DNA of 64,000 bases from Streptomyces sp. CBMA29 (GCF_014596445.1 NZ_MECL01000261.1:62001-126000); one strand, 5' to 3'. Positions 16,839-25,853 are shown, counted from the stretch's first letter. A program made the numbers and translations. Notes: generated by a model from the letters alone, not told the origin.

Positions 16839-18203
16839 ATGGAGAGATCCCTGCGGGCCGGACGGCTGGCCACCTTCGCCTTCTTCGCTCTCAACGGCTT
16901 CGTCCTGGGCATGTGGATCGTGCACATCCCCGCCGTCGAACACCGCGTGGGCATCAGCCACGCCGTGCTCGGCTGGCTCCTTCTGCTGCTCGGCGGGGGC
17001 GCCTTCGTCGGCATGCAGCTCGCCGGGCCGCTCACCGACCGGATCGGCTCCCGCAAGGTCGTACCCGCGAGCGCCACGCTGTGCGCCGCGGCCGTCGTCC
17101 TGCCGGGCCTGGCCACCAACCCGTGGGCGCTGGCCGCCGCCCTGTTCGTCTTCGGCTTCGGCAACGGCTCCCTCGACGTCAGCATGAACACCCACGCCGT
17201 CCAGGTCGAGCACGGATACGCGCGGCCCATCATGTCCGCCTTCCACGCCGTCTTCTCGGTCGGCGGCGTGATCGCCTCCCTGCTCGGCGCGCTCACCTTG
17301 AAGCTCGGCTGGAGCCCGGCGGTCACCCTCGGCGCCGCGGCCCTGGTCGGCCTCGCCGTCATGGCCCTGGCCACCCCGGCGCTGCTCCCGAAGGACGTGG
17401 CCGAGCAGGCGGATACGGCCACGGACGCGCCTACGGATACGGATACGGATACGGATACGGCCACGGATACGCCCACGGGTGCGCGTAAGGCGGCCACCGC
17501 GTCCGCCCGCACGACCCCCTCCCGTATCTGGATTCTCGCCGCCCTCGCCCTGATGCTCATGCTCAGCGAAGGCGTCGCCAACGACTGGAGCGTCCTCCAC
17601 CTGCGCGATGTCCTCGACGCCCCGCAGGCCACCGCCGCCCTCGCGTACGGCGCGTTCGCCACCGCGATGACCGTCGGCCGCTTCCTGACCGACTCGGTCG
17701 CCGCCCGCGTCGGCACGGTCGCGGTCCTCCGGTACGGCTCCGCCCTCGGCGCCGTCGGTCTCGCGACGGCCGCGCTGTCCGACAGCGTCCCGCTGGCCCT
17801 CGTCGGCTGGACGGTCTTCGGCATCGGCCTGTCCGGCTGCATCCCGCAGCTCTTCAGCGCCGCCGGCCACGCGGACAAGGACGCGGCGGGCGCCAACGTC
17901 TCCCGCGTGGCGGGCCTCGGCTACCTCGGCATGCTCGCGGGCCCGGCCGTCATCGGCCCGCTCACCCACTTCATGCCGCTGAACGCCACCTTCGCCCTGC
18001 CGGTCGCCTTCTGCGTGATCGCGAGCGTCGCGGCGGGCACTTTGAAGGCGGACACGGCGGCGCGGGCGGACGCGGACACGGCGGCGCGGGCGGACGCGGA
18101 CGCGGCGGCTGAGACGGAAGCCGCCGGCGCGCCGCACGGGGTCAATGCGTCAGGCGGGCCTGACGAGACTCCTGAGTTCCTGGACACGATCCGATCACAA
18201 TGA
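16839..18203 (+). CDS. MFS permease, FucP/YbjJ-like
   Basis: The 454-residue protein starts at ATG 16839 (MERSLRAGRLATFAFFALNG) and shows 12 predicted helices. Typical MFS signatures are PLTDRIGSRKVVPAS between helices 2 and 3 and FGFGNGSLDVSMNTHAVQVE in helix 4, the latter typical of the YbjJ/sugar-permease-like group. The central loop contains a Thr-Asp run encoded by ACGGAT hexamers near 17435-17460. The C-terminal tail has Ala/Asp repeats (DTAARADADTAARADAD). Both are fast-evolving simple repeats outside the membrane core. The divergent DeoR regulator suggests a carbohydrate or related polar substrate. Confidence 0.87.
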   Translation: MERSLRAGRLATFAFFALNGFVLGMWIVHIPAVEHRVGISHAVLGWLLLLLGGGAFVGMQLAGPLTDRIGSRKVVPASATLCAAAVVLPGLATNPWALAAALFVFGFGNGSLDVSMNTHAVQVEHGYARPIMSAFHAVFSVGGVIASLLGALTLKLGWSPAVTLGAAALVGLAVMALATPALLPKDVAEQADTATDAPTDTDTDTDTATDTPTGARKAATASARTTPSRIWILAALALMLMLSEGVANDWSVLHLRDVLDAPQATAALAYGAFATAMTVGRFLTDSVAARVGTVAVLRYGSALGAVGLATAALSDSVPLALVGWTVFGIGLSGCIPQLFSAAGHADKDAAGANVSRVAGLGYLGMLAGPAVIGPLTHFMPLNATFALPVAFCVIASVAAGTLKADTAARADADTAARADADAAAETEAAGAPHGVNASGGPDETPEFLDTIRSQ

Positions 18204-18293
18204 GCTGCCCCGCGAAGCGGCATGAAATCGGGCATAGGGGACCGATTTGAGCCGTCTTGTTTGCGCTGTGTGTGACCCCGGGTAGGCGGCGAC

Positions 18294-18318
18294 GCGGAGT
18301 CGGAAGGTTCGGCTCCGC
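18294..18318 (+). promoter_or_regulatory. Stable leader hairpin before the betaine ATPase gene
   Basis: GCGGAGTCG (18294-18302) pairs with CGGCTCCGC (18310-18318) over nine bases with one G-U, around a 7-base loop, 26 bases before the GTG start. The following bases GCTTTGTCC are only weakly U-rich, so it could be an attenuator or a leader structure. Osmolyte importers are sometimes under c-di-AMP riboswitch control, but I could not match that motif here. Confidence 0.35.
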
Positions 18319-18344
18319 TTTGTCCCCTGCCCCGAAAGGCCACC

Positions 18345-19583
18345 GTGACACAGCTCGTCGTCGAGCACGTAAGCAAGATCTTCGGCAGAAGGCCGAAGGA
18401 AGGAGTACGTCGGCTCCGGGAAGGCGCCGACCGGGAACAACTGAGGGAGGAAGGGACGACCGCGGCGGTCGTCGACGCCTCCTTCACCGTGGAACCCGGC
18501 GAGATATTCGTCGTGATGGGCCTGTCGGGATCGGGCAAGTCCACCCTGCTGCGCATGCTGAACGGTCTGCTGGAGCCCACCTCGGGCAGGGTGCTGTTCG
18601 ACGGGCGGGACCTCACGGCCCTGTCCGCGAAGGCCCTGCGCGACCTGCGCTCCCGCAGGATCAGCATGGTCTTCCAGCACTTCGCGCTCTTCCCGCACCG
18701 CAGCGTGCTGGAGAACGCCGCCTACGGCCTCGAAGTCCAGGGCCGCCCGCGCGAGGAGCGCGAGGCCAAGGCCGCCGAGGCGCTGGCGATGACCGGCCTC
18801 AGCGGCTGGGAGAAGTCCTGGCCCGACGAGCTGTCCGGCGGTATGCAGCAGCGCGTCGGCCTGGCCCGCGCGCTGGCCACCGACGCCGAACTGCTGCTGA
18901 TGGACGAGTCGTTCTCCGCGCTCGACCCGCTGATCCGCCGCGACATGCAGGACCAGCTCCTCGAACTCCAGCAGCGGCTGCGCAAGACCATCGTCTTCAT
19001 CACCCACGACCTGAACGAGGCCATGCGGCTCGGCGACCGTATCGCCGTCATGCGCGACGGCCGGATCGTCCAGATCGGCACCGCGCAGGACATCCTCACC
19101 GAACCGGCCGACGACTACGTGGCCAGCTTCGTGCAGGACGTCGACCGCTCCCGGGTGCTCACCGCCGCCTCGATCATGGAGGAGCCGCGCGTGATGGTCA
19201 GCCCGGACGACGGGCCGCGCGCCGCGATGAGCGTCCTGCGCGACGACCACGCGTCCGCCGCCTTCGTCGTCGAGGGCGGGGCCGAGGGCGGCCGCAAGCT
19301 GGTCGGCACGGTCACCGAGGTCAGCTGCACGCAGGCTGACAACGACGGCACCGTCCGCGACCTCATGGACACCGACTGCGTGACGACCCAGGCCGACACC
19401 CCGCTGTCCGGCCTGCTCACGCCCGCCTCGCGGACGAAGCTGCCGCTGGCCGTCGTGGACGACGACGGGCGGCTCACCGGGGTGATCCCGCGCGTGGCGC
19501 TGCTCGCCGCGCTCGGCGACCACGAGGACGCACCCGTATCGGAATCCGGGACCGTCGTAGGGAAGGAGGCCGCCCGTGCCTAG
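18345..19583 (+). CDS. Glycine betaine/proline ABC transporter ATPase (ProV/OpuAA type)
   Basis: The 412-residue protein starts at GTG 18345 behind AAAGG. It carries Walker A GLSGSGKS, the ABC signature LSGGMQQRVGLARAL and Walker B ELLLMDESFSALDPL, plus the FITHDLNEAMRLGDRI switch region. Residues about 270-400 form a CBS-type pair (SIMEEPRVMVSPDDGP, then VRDLMDTDCVTTQADTPLS). In betaine importers the CBS module senses osmotic or c-di-AMP signals. It energises the permease/binding-protein fusion encoded next; the genes overlap by 8 bases. The role is uptake of compatible solutes under osmotic stress. Confidence 0.93.
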   Translation: MTQLVVEHVSKIFGRRPKEGVRRLREGADREQLREEGTTAAVVDASFTVEPGEIFVVMGLSGSGKSTLLRMLNGLLEPTSGRVLFDGRDLTALSAKALRDLRSRRISMVFQHFALFPHRSVLENAAYGLEVQGRPREEREAKAAEALAMTGLSGWEKSWPDELSGGMQQRVGLARALATDAELLLMDESFSALDPLIRRDMQDQLLELQQRLRKTIVFITHDLNEAMRLGDRIAVMRDGRIVQIGTAQDILTEPADDYVASFVQDVDRSRVLTAASIMEEPRVMVSPDDGPRAAMSVLRDDHASAAFVVEGGAEGGRKLVGTVTEVSCTQADNDGTVRDLMDTDCVTTQADTPLSGLLTPASRTKLPLAVVDDDGRLTGVIPRVALLAALGDHEDAPVSESGTVVGKEAARA

Positions 19584-21396
19584 GATCCACCTCGGAAATT
19601 GGGCTGAGAACGTCGTCAACTGGCTGACGGACCACCTCTCCTGGCTCTTCGACGCGATCAGCAGCGTCGTCAACCACATGTACGACGGCGTGGAATGGGT
19701 CCTCGGCGGCCCGCCGCCGCTGCTCATGGCGGCCATCCTCGCGGTGATCGCGCTGTGGATGCGCGGCCTCCCGGCGGGCGTACTCGCCTTCCTCGGCTTC
19801 GCGTTGATCGACTCCGTCGCGCAGTGGGACGAGGCGATGCAGTCGCTGTCCCTGGTCGTCGTCTCCGGCGCCGTGGCGCTGCTGCTCGCGGTGCCGCTGG
19901 GCATCTGGGCGGCGCGCAACCGGACCGCGAGCACGGTCCTCCGGCCGGTGCTCGACGTCATGCAGACGCTGCCCGCCTTCGTGTACCTGATCCCGGCGAT
20001 CATCTTCTTCAGCCTCGGCACGGTCCCCGCCGTCATCGCCTGCATCGTCTTCGCGATGCCGGTCGGCGTCCGCATGACCGAGCTGGGCATCCGGCAGGTC
20101 GACGAGGAACTGGTCGAGGCCGCCGACGCGTTCGGTACGTCGCCGGGCCGCACGCTGATGCGCGTGCAGTTGCCGCTGGCGCTGCCGACCATCATGGCGG
20201 GCGTCAACCAGGTCATCATGCTGACGCTGTCCATGGTCGTCATCGGCGGCATGGTCGGCGCGGAAGGACTCGGCTCGACCGTCTTCGGCGCGATCAGCCA
20301 GGTCAACATCGGCCTCGGCTTCGAGGGCGGCATCGCGGTGGTCATCCTGGCCATCTACCTCGACCGGATCACCGGCGCGCTCGGCGACCAGGTCTCGCCG
20401 CTGGGCCGCCGCGCCCTGGCGCTGGCCCGCGCGAAGCTCCCCACGCGCGGCCTGAGCGTGCTGCGCTACCGCCCGCGCCCCGCCGTCGGCCTGTCCGCCG
20501 TCGTCGCCCTCGCGCTGATCGCCTGCGGCACCGGGATCTTCGGCGGTGACTCCGACGACGGCCCCACGACGGCCGGTTCGGCGAACGTCGGCAAGGGCCG
20601 GACGGTCAAGATCGGCTCCTTCAACTGGGACGAGTCCATCGCGTCCGCCAACCTGTGGAAGGAAGTCCTGGACGCGCGCGGCTACAAGGCCCAGGTCAAC
20701 ACCTACGACCCCGGCGCCGCCTTCACCGGCCTGTCCACCGGCGACTTCGACTACCTCACCGACGCCTGGCTGCCCACCACGCACGCGTCCTACCTCCAGC
20801 AGTACGGCAAGGACTACGCCGACCTCGGCAAGTGGTACGACCAGACGTCCCTGGAGGTCTCCGTCCCGTCGTACGTCCAGGGCGTCTCGTCCATGGCCGA
20901 TCTCAAGGGCCGCGGGAAGGAGTTCGGCGGCAGGATCATCGGTATCGAGCCAGGCGCGGGCGAGATGAAGCTGCTCAACTCCACGGTGCTCAAGGGCTAC
21001 GGCCTCGACAGTGAGTACAAGGTCGTCAGCAGCTCCACCTCCGCCATGCTCGCCGAGCTGAAGCGGGACTACGCGCAGCACAAGCCGGTCGCCGTCGTCC
21101 TGTGGTCCCCGCACTGGGCCTACAGCACGTACGAGCTGACCAAGCTCGCCGACCCCAAGGGCCTGTGGGGCAAGGCCGACTCCATCCACAACCTGGCCAA
21201 CAAGGGCCAGGCGGACAAGCTGCCGCAGGTCACCGCCTGGATGAAGAACTTCCATCTCACCGAGGAGCAGCTCAGCTCCCTGGAGGCCGACATCCAGTCC
21301 GCGGGCCAGGACAACACCGCGGCGGGCGTCAAGAAGTGGCTCGCGAAGAATCCGGGGATCGCCGACAAGATGACGCCGGTGACCGCCGCCGGCTGA
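19576..21396 (+). CDS. Betaine importer permease fused to substrate-binding domain (ProW-ProX type)
   Basis: GTG 19576 follows GGAAGGAGG and overlaps the ATPase stop. The 606-residue product has two parts. Residues about 40-300 form the membrane permease, with LRPVLDVMQTLPAFVYLIPAI and VDEELVEAADAFGTSPGRTL (EAA loop). After a further helix (VGLSAVVALALIACGTGIFG), residues 335-606 form an OpuAC-type binding domain (TVKIGSFNWDESIASANLW, FDYLTDAWLPTTHASYL, VVLWSPHWAYSTYEL). The Trp and Tyr residues there make the aromatic cage for quaternary amines. Such fusions tether two binding domains to the transporter dimer. Confidence 0.92.
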   Translation: MPRIHLGNWAENVVNWLTDHLSWLFDAISSVVNHMYDGVEWVLGGPPPLLMAAILAVIALWMRGLPAGVLAFLGFALIDSVAQWDEAMQSLSLVVVSGAVALLLAVPLGIWAARNRTASTVLRPVLDVMQTLPAFVYLIPAIIFFSLGTVPAVIACIVFAMPVGVRMTELGIRQVDEELVEAADAFGTSPGRTLMRVQLPLALPTIMAGVNQVIMLTLSMVVIGGMVGAEGLGSTVFGAISQVNIGLGFEGGIAVVILAIYLDRITGALGDQVSPLGRRALALARAKLPTRGLSVLRYRPRPAVGLSAVVALALIACGTGIFGGDSDDGPTTAGSANVGKGRTVKIGSFNWDESIASANLWKEVLDARGYKAQVNTYDPGAAFTGLSTGDFDYLTDAWLPTTHASYLQQYGKDYADLGKWYDQTSLEVSVPSYVQGVSSMADLKGRGKEFGGRIIGIEPGAGEMKLLNSTVLKGYGLDSEYKVVSSSTSAMLAELKRDYAQHKPVAVVLWSPHWAYSTYELTKLADPKGLWGKADSIHNLANKGQADKLPQVTAWMKNFHLTEEQLSSLEADIQSAGQDNTAAGVKKWLAKNPGIADKMTPVTAAG

Positions 21397-21398
21397 CC

Positions 21399-21438
21399 CC
21401 CCGTCCGCCGAACGGTGGACGCCGAACGGTGGACGGGG
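21399..21438. terminator. Hairpin between convergent betaine and flavin-reductase genes
   Basis: CCCCGTCC (21399-21406) pairs with GGACGGGG (21431-21438). The loop holds two direct copies of GCCGAACGGTGGAC. Its position between convergent genes suits a bidirectional terminator. Confidence 0.55.
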
Positions 21439-21476
21439 GAGCCCGCGGCGTCCTCTCGCCGGGCCGTCAACACGCC

Positions 21477-22010
21477 CTAGGGAAGCGCCAGATGGACGAA
21501 CGCGCCGTCGTGGTGGATCAACGGGCGGGCGGGGGAGGGGGCGTGGGTGGCCTCGACGACCCGGCCGATGGCCAGGGCGTGGTCGCCGACCGGCACGACC
21601 TGGACGAGGGAGACGATCAGCGCGGCGAGGACGTCGTCCAGCACGGGCAGGCCGCGCGGCCCGCGGTGCCAGGCGGTGGCCGCACCGAATTTCGCGGCCC
21701 CGCCGTGGGCGAAGCGCCGGGCGGTGTCCTCCTGGCCCTCGGCGAGCAGGTGGACGGCGACATGGCGGGCGGTCTCCACGGCGGTGAAGGACGCCGCGTG
21801 CAGGCCGACGGTGAAGGAGACCAGCGGCGGGTCGAGCGAGACCGACGTCAGCGAGGTGGCGCAGAAGCCGACCGGCGGCCCGGCGTCCTCGCCCGCGGTG
21901 ATGACGGCGACGCCCTTGGCGTGCTGCCGCATCACCGCCCGGTAGAGCCCGGGTCCCACGCCCGCCTCCAACTCCGTTACGGAGGCGGGCGCTTCGGCGG
22001 ACGCGGTCAC
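21477..22010 (-). CDS. Flavin reductase family protein (FMN-binding, HpaC-like)
   Basis: The 177-residue protein starts at GTG 22008-22010, which overlaps the stop of the TPR gene as GTGA, so the two are translationally coupled. The family pattern is clear: YRAVMRQHAKGVAVITA, then PVGFCATSLTSVSLDPPLVSF and the NAD(P)H-flavin region (AVHLLAEGQEDTARRFA, with DDVLAALIVSLVQVVPVGDHALAIGRV). Members reduce FMN or FAD for a partner monooxygenase or act as flavin-binding oxidoreductases. No partner flavoenzyme is next to it. Its place at the end of the candidate peptide operon suggests a redox step on the peptide or on its cysteines, which is inference. Confidence 0.85.
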   Translation of the reverse strand: MTASAEAPASVTELEAGVGPGLYRAVMRQHAKGVAVITAGEDAGPPVGFCATSLTSVSLDPPLVSFTVGLHAASFTAVETARHVAVHLLAEGQEDTARRFAHGGAAKFGAATAWHRGPRGLPVLDDVLAALIVSLVQVVPVGDHALAIGRVVEATHAPSPARPLIHHDGAFVHLALP

Positions 22011-24319
22011 GCCGTGCCCTCCCGGCCGCTGGATACGGACTCCCGGACCCCCGTGGCGGACTCCCCGTCGCCCGGCACGAATTCCCGCATCCGCTCGGCG
22101 ATTTCCTCCACGAAGGGCGACGCCTCGCCCTCCCCGTAGGCCGCCAGGTGGTCGCGCCAGTCGGCGAAGGCGCCGTCCGTCTCGCCGAGCGCGAGGCGTA
22201 CGGCGCCGCGCCGGTAGAGCAGCTCGGGGTCCTCGTCGGCGAGCGCCGGGATCGCGATGTCCAGGTCGGCCAAGGCCCGTTCGTACGCGCCCAGGTCGTA
22301 CAGCGCCAGCGCCCGGTTGCCGCGCAGCACCGGGTCGTCGGCCAGCTCGACCGCGTGGTCCAGGTCGTCCACGGCCTCCGGCAGCCGCCCGGCGGAGTAC
22401 GACAGCACGGCCCGGTTGACCCAGGCGGCGACGAAGGACGGGTCGGACTCCAGGGCGGCGGTGAAACTGGAGAAGGCCGCGTCGACCTCCTCTGCCTCGG
22501 CCAGCAAAGTCCCCTGCGCGCACAGCAGGTTGGCGTTCTTGGAGTCCAGCGCGAGGCCCGCCTCGACGTCCGCCGTCGCCTGCTCGATCTCCCCGAGCGC
22601 CATCAGCAGATCGGCCCGGTTGACGAGGGTGTCGACGTGGCTGGGGTCGAGGATCGCCGCGTAGTCCAGATCGTGCAGCGCGGCTTCCTCGTCGCCCAAC
22701 TCCCGCAGCAGATCGGCCCGGTTGAAGTGCGCCTCGTGGAACGGCGGGCTGAGCCGGATCGCCTCGGCGTAGTCGGCGAGCGCCGCGTCGAACTGCCCGT
22801 TGGCGCGCCGCCCTCCGGCCCGCTCGAAGTAGTAGTCGCCGTAGTCGGGGTCGCGGCTGATCACCAGGTCGTAGTCGGCGAGCGAGCCGTCGTGGTCGCC
22901 GCGCGCGGCCAGGATCTGCGCGCGGTTGTAGCGCAGCACCGAGCGGTGCAGAAGCTGCTCGTCCGGGCCCAGGTCCTCGTCCGTCATCGCGATGGCGTCG
23001 TTGACCAGCGCCAGCGCCGCGTCCAGGTCGGCGCGGTGCAGCTCGACCAGCGCTTTCGCGTTGCGCATGAACGCGCCCACGAACACCCGGCGGTGCGGGT
23101 CCGGGTTCCAGTCCGCGATGGCGATCGCGGTGTTGACCCACTCCAGCGCCCGCATCTCGTCGTGCATGCCCTTGGGCAGGTGGCGGGTGTAGAGCATCGC
23201 CATCATGTAGCAGCTATTCATGTGGATCTCGGGCTCGGTGCTGCCCGACCGCAGCTCGGCGAAGTACGAGAAGCCCTTCTCACCGCGCCGCAGATACGAC
23301 AGGCACGCGCCGATCTTGTTGGTGAGGTTCCAGTACGGCTTGGGCCGCGCGTCGCCGAACAGCGCCCGCCCGCGCTGCGAGATCTCCAGCGCCGCCTCGT
23401 AGAAGCCGCTGTCGAAGCAGGACTCGCAGGCGTCCACGAAGGCGGTGCCCGCACCGGCCGCCGGGTCGGTGCCGTGCTCCAGGTGATAGAGGTGCGCGCC
23501 CAACGACACGCCGGGCTCGGCGCGTTCGGCCAGCAGTTCCGCGCGGGCGCTGTGCCGGGCGGCGCGCTCGGCCGGGTCCGACGCCTCGTAGGCGGCCATG
23601 AGCCGAGAGTCCTTGCTGGTGCCGTCCGCGTCGATGAAGAGCTGCGCGAGATCGGCGCCTTCCGGCAACGCCCGCGGGGTCCCGGCCGCTTCCGGCGCGG
23701 CCCGGTCGGCGTACGTGCGCAGCGCCTGCCCCAGCTCGTCGTCGGCGAGTCCGTCGGTCTCCACCACCAGCCGCAGGACGGCCGGGTCGCAGCGCCGCAG
23801 CAGGACGGCGACCAGCTCGCGGTCGGTGGGGTCGGCGTCGTCCAGCTCACGGAAGCGGATCACCGTACCGCCGGGGCGGACGGCCCGCGCCCAGTCCGTC
23901 AGCAGCTCGGCGACGCCGTGCGAGACGCGCAGCGTACGGGCGACGGAGTAGAAGCGGGTGCGCTCGGCGCGGCTGGCAAGCGCGGTCAGCGTCTGCGGCG
24001 CGATCGGCACTTGGGGTGCCAGGTCGGGCGCCAGCGAGATCACCTCGGTGGCCCGCGCGGCGATGAACTCGTCGTGCTCTCCCGCCAGTTCGGGGATCAC
24101 CGCGCGCAGCAGGGCCCCGCCCCCGGTGTACGGTCCCCGCAGCCGGCGATGACAGCGCACGTCGATGTCGGGCTCGGGCGCGGGCGGGAGATCGCCGTAC
24201 GTGACGGAACCGGCCGGGTCGGCGGGGGCGGCCGGGTCGGCGGAACCGGCGGGGTCGGCCGGGTCGGCGGTGGCTCCGGTGGAGGCGACCCAGCAGTGCC
24301 GAGGCGGGGACGAGGTCAT
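22007..24319 (-). CDS. Large tetratricopeptide-repeat protein of candidate peptide cluster
   Basis: ATG 24317-24319 is chosen because AAGGAG lies eight bases upstream; the frame extends 26 codons further but without a site. The product is 770 residues. The first ~60 residues are an Ala/Asp/Pro repeat (ADPADPAGSADP). A conserved-looking block follows (HRRLRGPYTGGGALLRAVIPE, later RTRFYSVARTLRVSHG and LLRRCDPAVLRLVVET) that resembles a degenerate ATPase-like module. From about 240 onward at least ten TPR-like helix pairs are visible, e.g. AIRLSPPFHEAHFNRADLLRE and HVDTLVNRADLLMALGE. It is soluble and probably a scaffold between the membrane protease and other partners. Family beyond TPR is not recognised. 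Confidence 0.8.
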   Translation of the reverse strand: MTSSPPRHCWVASTGATADPADPAGSADPAAPADPAGSVTYGDLPPAPEPDIDVRCHRRLRGPYTGGGALLRAVIPELAGEHDEFIAARATEVISLAPDLAPQVPIAPQTLTALASRAERTRFYSVARTLRVSHGVAELLTDWARAVRPGGTVIRFRELDDADPTDRELVAVLLRRCDPAVLRLVVETDGLADDELGQALRTYADRAAPEAAGTPRALPEGADLAQLFIDADGTSKDSRLMAAYEASDPAERAARHSARAELLAERAEPGVSLGAHLYHLEHGTDPAAGAGTAFVDACESCFDSGFYEAALEISQRGRALFGDARPKPYWNLTNKIGACLSYLRRGEKGFSYFAELRSGSTEPEIHMNSCYMMAMLYTRHLPKGMHDEMRALEWVNTAIAIADWNPDPHRRVFVGAFMRNAKALVELHRADLDAALALVNDAIAMTDEDLGPDEQLLHRSVLRYNRAQILAARGDHDGSLADYDLVISRDPDYGDYYFERAGGRRANGQFDAALADYAEAIRLSPPFHEAHFNRADLLRELGDEEAALHDLDYAAILDPSHVDTLVNRADLLMALGEIEQATADVEAGLALDSKNANLLCAQGTLLAEAEEVDAAFSSFTAALESDPSFVAAWVNRAVLSYSAGRLPEAVDDLDHAVELADDPVLRGNRALALYDLGAYERALADLDIAIPALADEDPELLYRRGAVRLALGETDGAFADWRDHLAAYGEGEASPFVEEIAERMREFVPGDGESATGVRESVSSGREGTA

Positions 24320-24400
24320 GAAGTGCTCCTTGGGGTCCTGGAGTTCCGGGGAGTTCCTGAGGTTCCTGGGGTTTATGCGAGCGCAGAGAAAACGCACGCT

Positions 24401-25690
24401 TTAAGCGACGCCTGCGATTTCCGGCTCCTGGCCGTTCGGGCCCTGCTCCTCTTCCCGTTCCGAATCCCCACGGGATTCCCTGGCCGCGCGCCGGTCCCGT
24501 ACCGTCACGTAAAGCAGCAGCCCGAACTGGAGCGCGGTGAGACCGACGAAGCTGATCGCGTCGAGAATCCCGCTGGTGGCCGTCCCGGAATCGCTGAAGC
24601 GGTTGTTGATCTGCGACCAGAAGTGCACGGTGGTCGGAATCCCCGCCCACAGCAGGCTGCCGAGCGAGAATCCGTAACCGACCACCAGCATCGGCGCGTA
24701 CCAGCGCGCCATCCGCCGGTCGCGGTCGGACCATTCGGCGTCGGGGTCGGCCACCGGCGGCGGCCTGCGCGTCCAGCGGCGGAAGAGCGTACGCACCTGG
24801 AAGCGGGCGGCGTTCTGGAGGTCGGAGCAGCGCAGGGCGTTGGTGAGGACGTAGTAGAGGTCGGTCTCCAGGTAGAACATGAACTGCCAGAGCAGCCGCA
24901 TCACGCACGTGAAGGAGATCGCCAGCATCAGCGCGGAGATCCACGCGGGGCCGTGTCCGCGCAGCGCCACGGCCAGCAGCGTCAGGCCCGAGATCAGCAC
25001 GGCGTCGGCCAGCATCCCGGCCACGAACGGCAGATAGCGCCGCTTGCGCTCCACGCTGAACAGCGAGTCCAGCCGGGTCTCGGCGACCAGGTAGTACAGC
25101 CGGCGGCTGATCGTGAGCGTGGACGGCAGCCCCAACCGCCGCCCGGACAGGGCGTGATAGCCCTCGTGCACGAGGATGCAGGGAATCTGAACGACCGTCA
25201 GGGCGATGGGGATCAGCGCGAGATGGTCGGTGAAGAACACGTCGTGGTACGAGGGCCGCAGCGACGAGTCCCTGATCATCCAGGCGGCGGCGGTCACCAT
25301 CAGCGCGAGGTAGACCAGCCACGCGGGCCAGGAGAACGTCCAGTTGCCGAGCCGCTGCCAGCGCACCGGGCCGGCCGGCTCGTCCTCGCCGTCCCCGCCG
25401 GTCCCGCGCAGGAACCCCAGATCGGCCAGGACGTCGAGGAAGTCGTCCACGTCCAGCGGTTCGCCGCAGGTCCGTTCGTACCAGGCGGCCACCTCGGCCA
25501 CCGGCGCCCCGGCCTCCAGCATCCGCAGCGCCTCCGCCCCCTCCTCGGGGAACACGGCGTACGAGGCGGTGTCCGGACGGCCGACCATCACGCCGTCGTC
25601 CTCGGGGATCATCGTGAGCTTGTGCAGCAGGACCGCGCCGCCGCCGCCGTCCGGCGCGGTCGTGGTGCCGTCCGACGAGGTCACGGTCAT
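24401..25690 (-). CDS. Membrane HExxH metalloprotease with PqqD-like N-terminal domain
   Basis: This 429-residue protein starts at ATG 25688-25690 with GAGAGG eight bases upstream. Residues 20-96 form a small PqqD/RRE-like domain (VMVGRPDTASYAVFPEEG, then VDDFLDVLADLGFL), the type that holds leader peptides in RiPP pathways. Six or more helices follow. The zinc motif is HEGYH at 175-179 inside a membrane helix (CILVHEGYHALSGRRLGLP). A likely third ligand is Asp277 in ETDLYYVLTN. This matches the M50-like 'putative peptide zinc metalloprotease' group, which includes YydH of the Bacillus YydF epipeptide system. It probably processes or exports the 25-residue peptide encoded 85 bases upstream. 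Confidence 0.85.
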   Translation of the reverse strand: MTVTSSDGTTTAPDGGGGAVLLHKLTMIPEDDGVMVGRPDTASYAVFPEEGAEALRMLEAGAPVAEVAAWYERTCGEPLDVDDFLDVLADLGFLRGTGGDGEDEPAGPVRWQRLGNWTFSWPAWLVYLALMVTAAAWMIRDSSLRPSYHDVFFTDHLALIPIALTVVQIPCILVHEGYHALSGRRLGLPSTLTISRRLYYLVAETRLDSLFSVERKRRYLPFVAGMLADAVLISGLTLLAVALRGHGPAWISALMLAISFTCVMRLLWQFMFYLETDLYYVLTNALRCSDLQNAARFQVRTLFRRWTRRPPPVADPDAEWSDRDRRMARWYAPMLVVGYGFSLGSLLWAGIPTTVHFWSQINNRFSDSGTATSGILDAISFVGLTALQFGLLLYVTVRDRRAARESRGDSEREEEQGPNGQEPEIAGVA

Positions 25691-25721
25691 GCGGGGTGCC
25701 TCTCTGAGGGGAAGTCGGTCA

Positions 25722-25767
25722 CCGGAGCCGGGGCCTGTGCGAGGTGGTCAACAGGGCCCGGCTCCGG
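25722..25767 (-). promoter_or_regulatory. Strong hairpin between peptide and protease genes
   Basis: CCGGAGCCGGG (25722-25732) and CCCGGCTCCGG (25757-25767) pair perfectly, with a few more possible pairs inside. The structure lies directly after the small peptide stop and before the protease. Such intergenic hairpins act as partial terminators or 3' stabilisers that let a precursor be made in excess over its processing enzymes. Confidence 0.6.
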
Positions 25768-25775
25768 CGGTGTTG

Positions 25776-25853
25776 CTAGAGGGCCGAGCAGCAGTAGTAC
25801 GCGGAGCTGGTCAGGCGGATGGTGCCGGCCTTGCGGATCGACATCTTCTTCAT
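25776..25853 (-). CDS. 25-residue candidate RiPP precursor peptide
   Basis: A very strong site (GGGAGGAGG, six bases before ATG 25851-25853) drives a 25-codon frame ending in TAG. The peptide begins MKKMSIRKAGTIRL and ends LTSSAYYCCSAL. The basic first half looks like a leader, and the last ~10 residues (Ser, Tyr-Tyr, Cys-Cys) like a core. It lies 85 bases before the PqqD-domain protease on the same strand, with a strong hairpin between. The size, strong translation signal, hairpin and neighbours all fit a ribosomally made, processed peptide such as a pheromone or antibiotic. No YcaO, radical-SAM, LanB/M or P450 enzyme is adjacent, so the modification is unknown. Confidence 0.75.
   Translation of the reverse strand: MKKMSIRKAGTIRLTSSAYYCCSAL

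Noticed and set aside
18204..18344. A c-di-AMP (ydaO/yuaA) riboswitch before the betaine importer
   Set aside because: A stable stem is present but the conserved riboswitch segments could not be matched by eye, so it is reported only as a hairpin.
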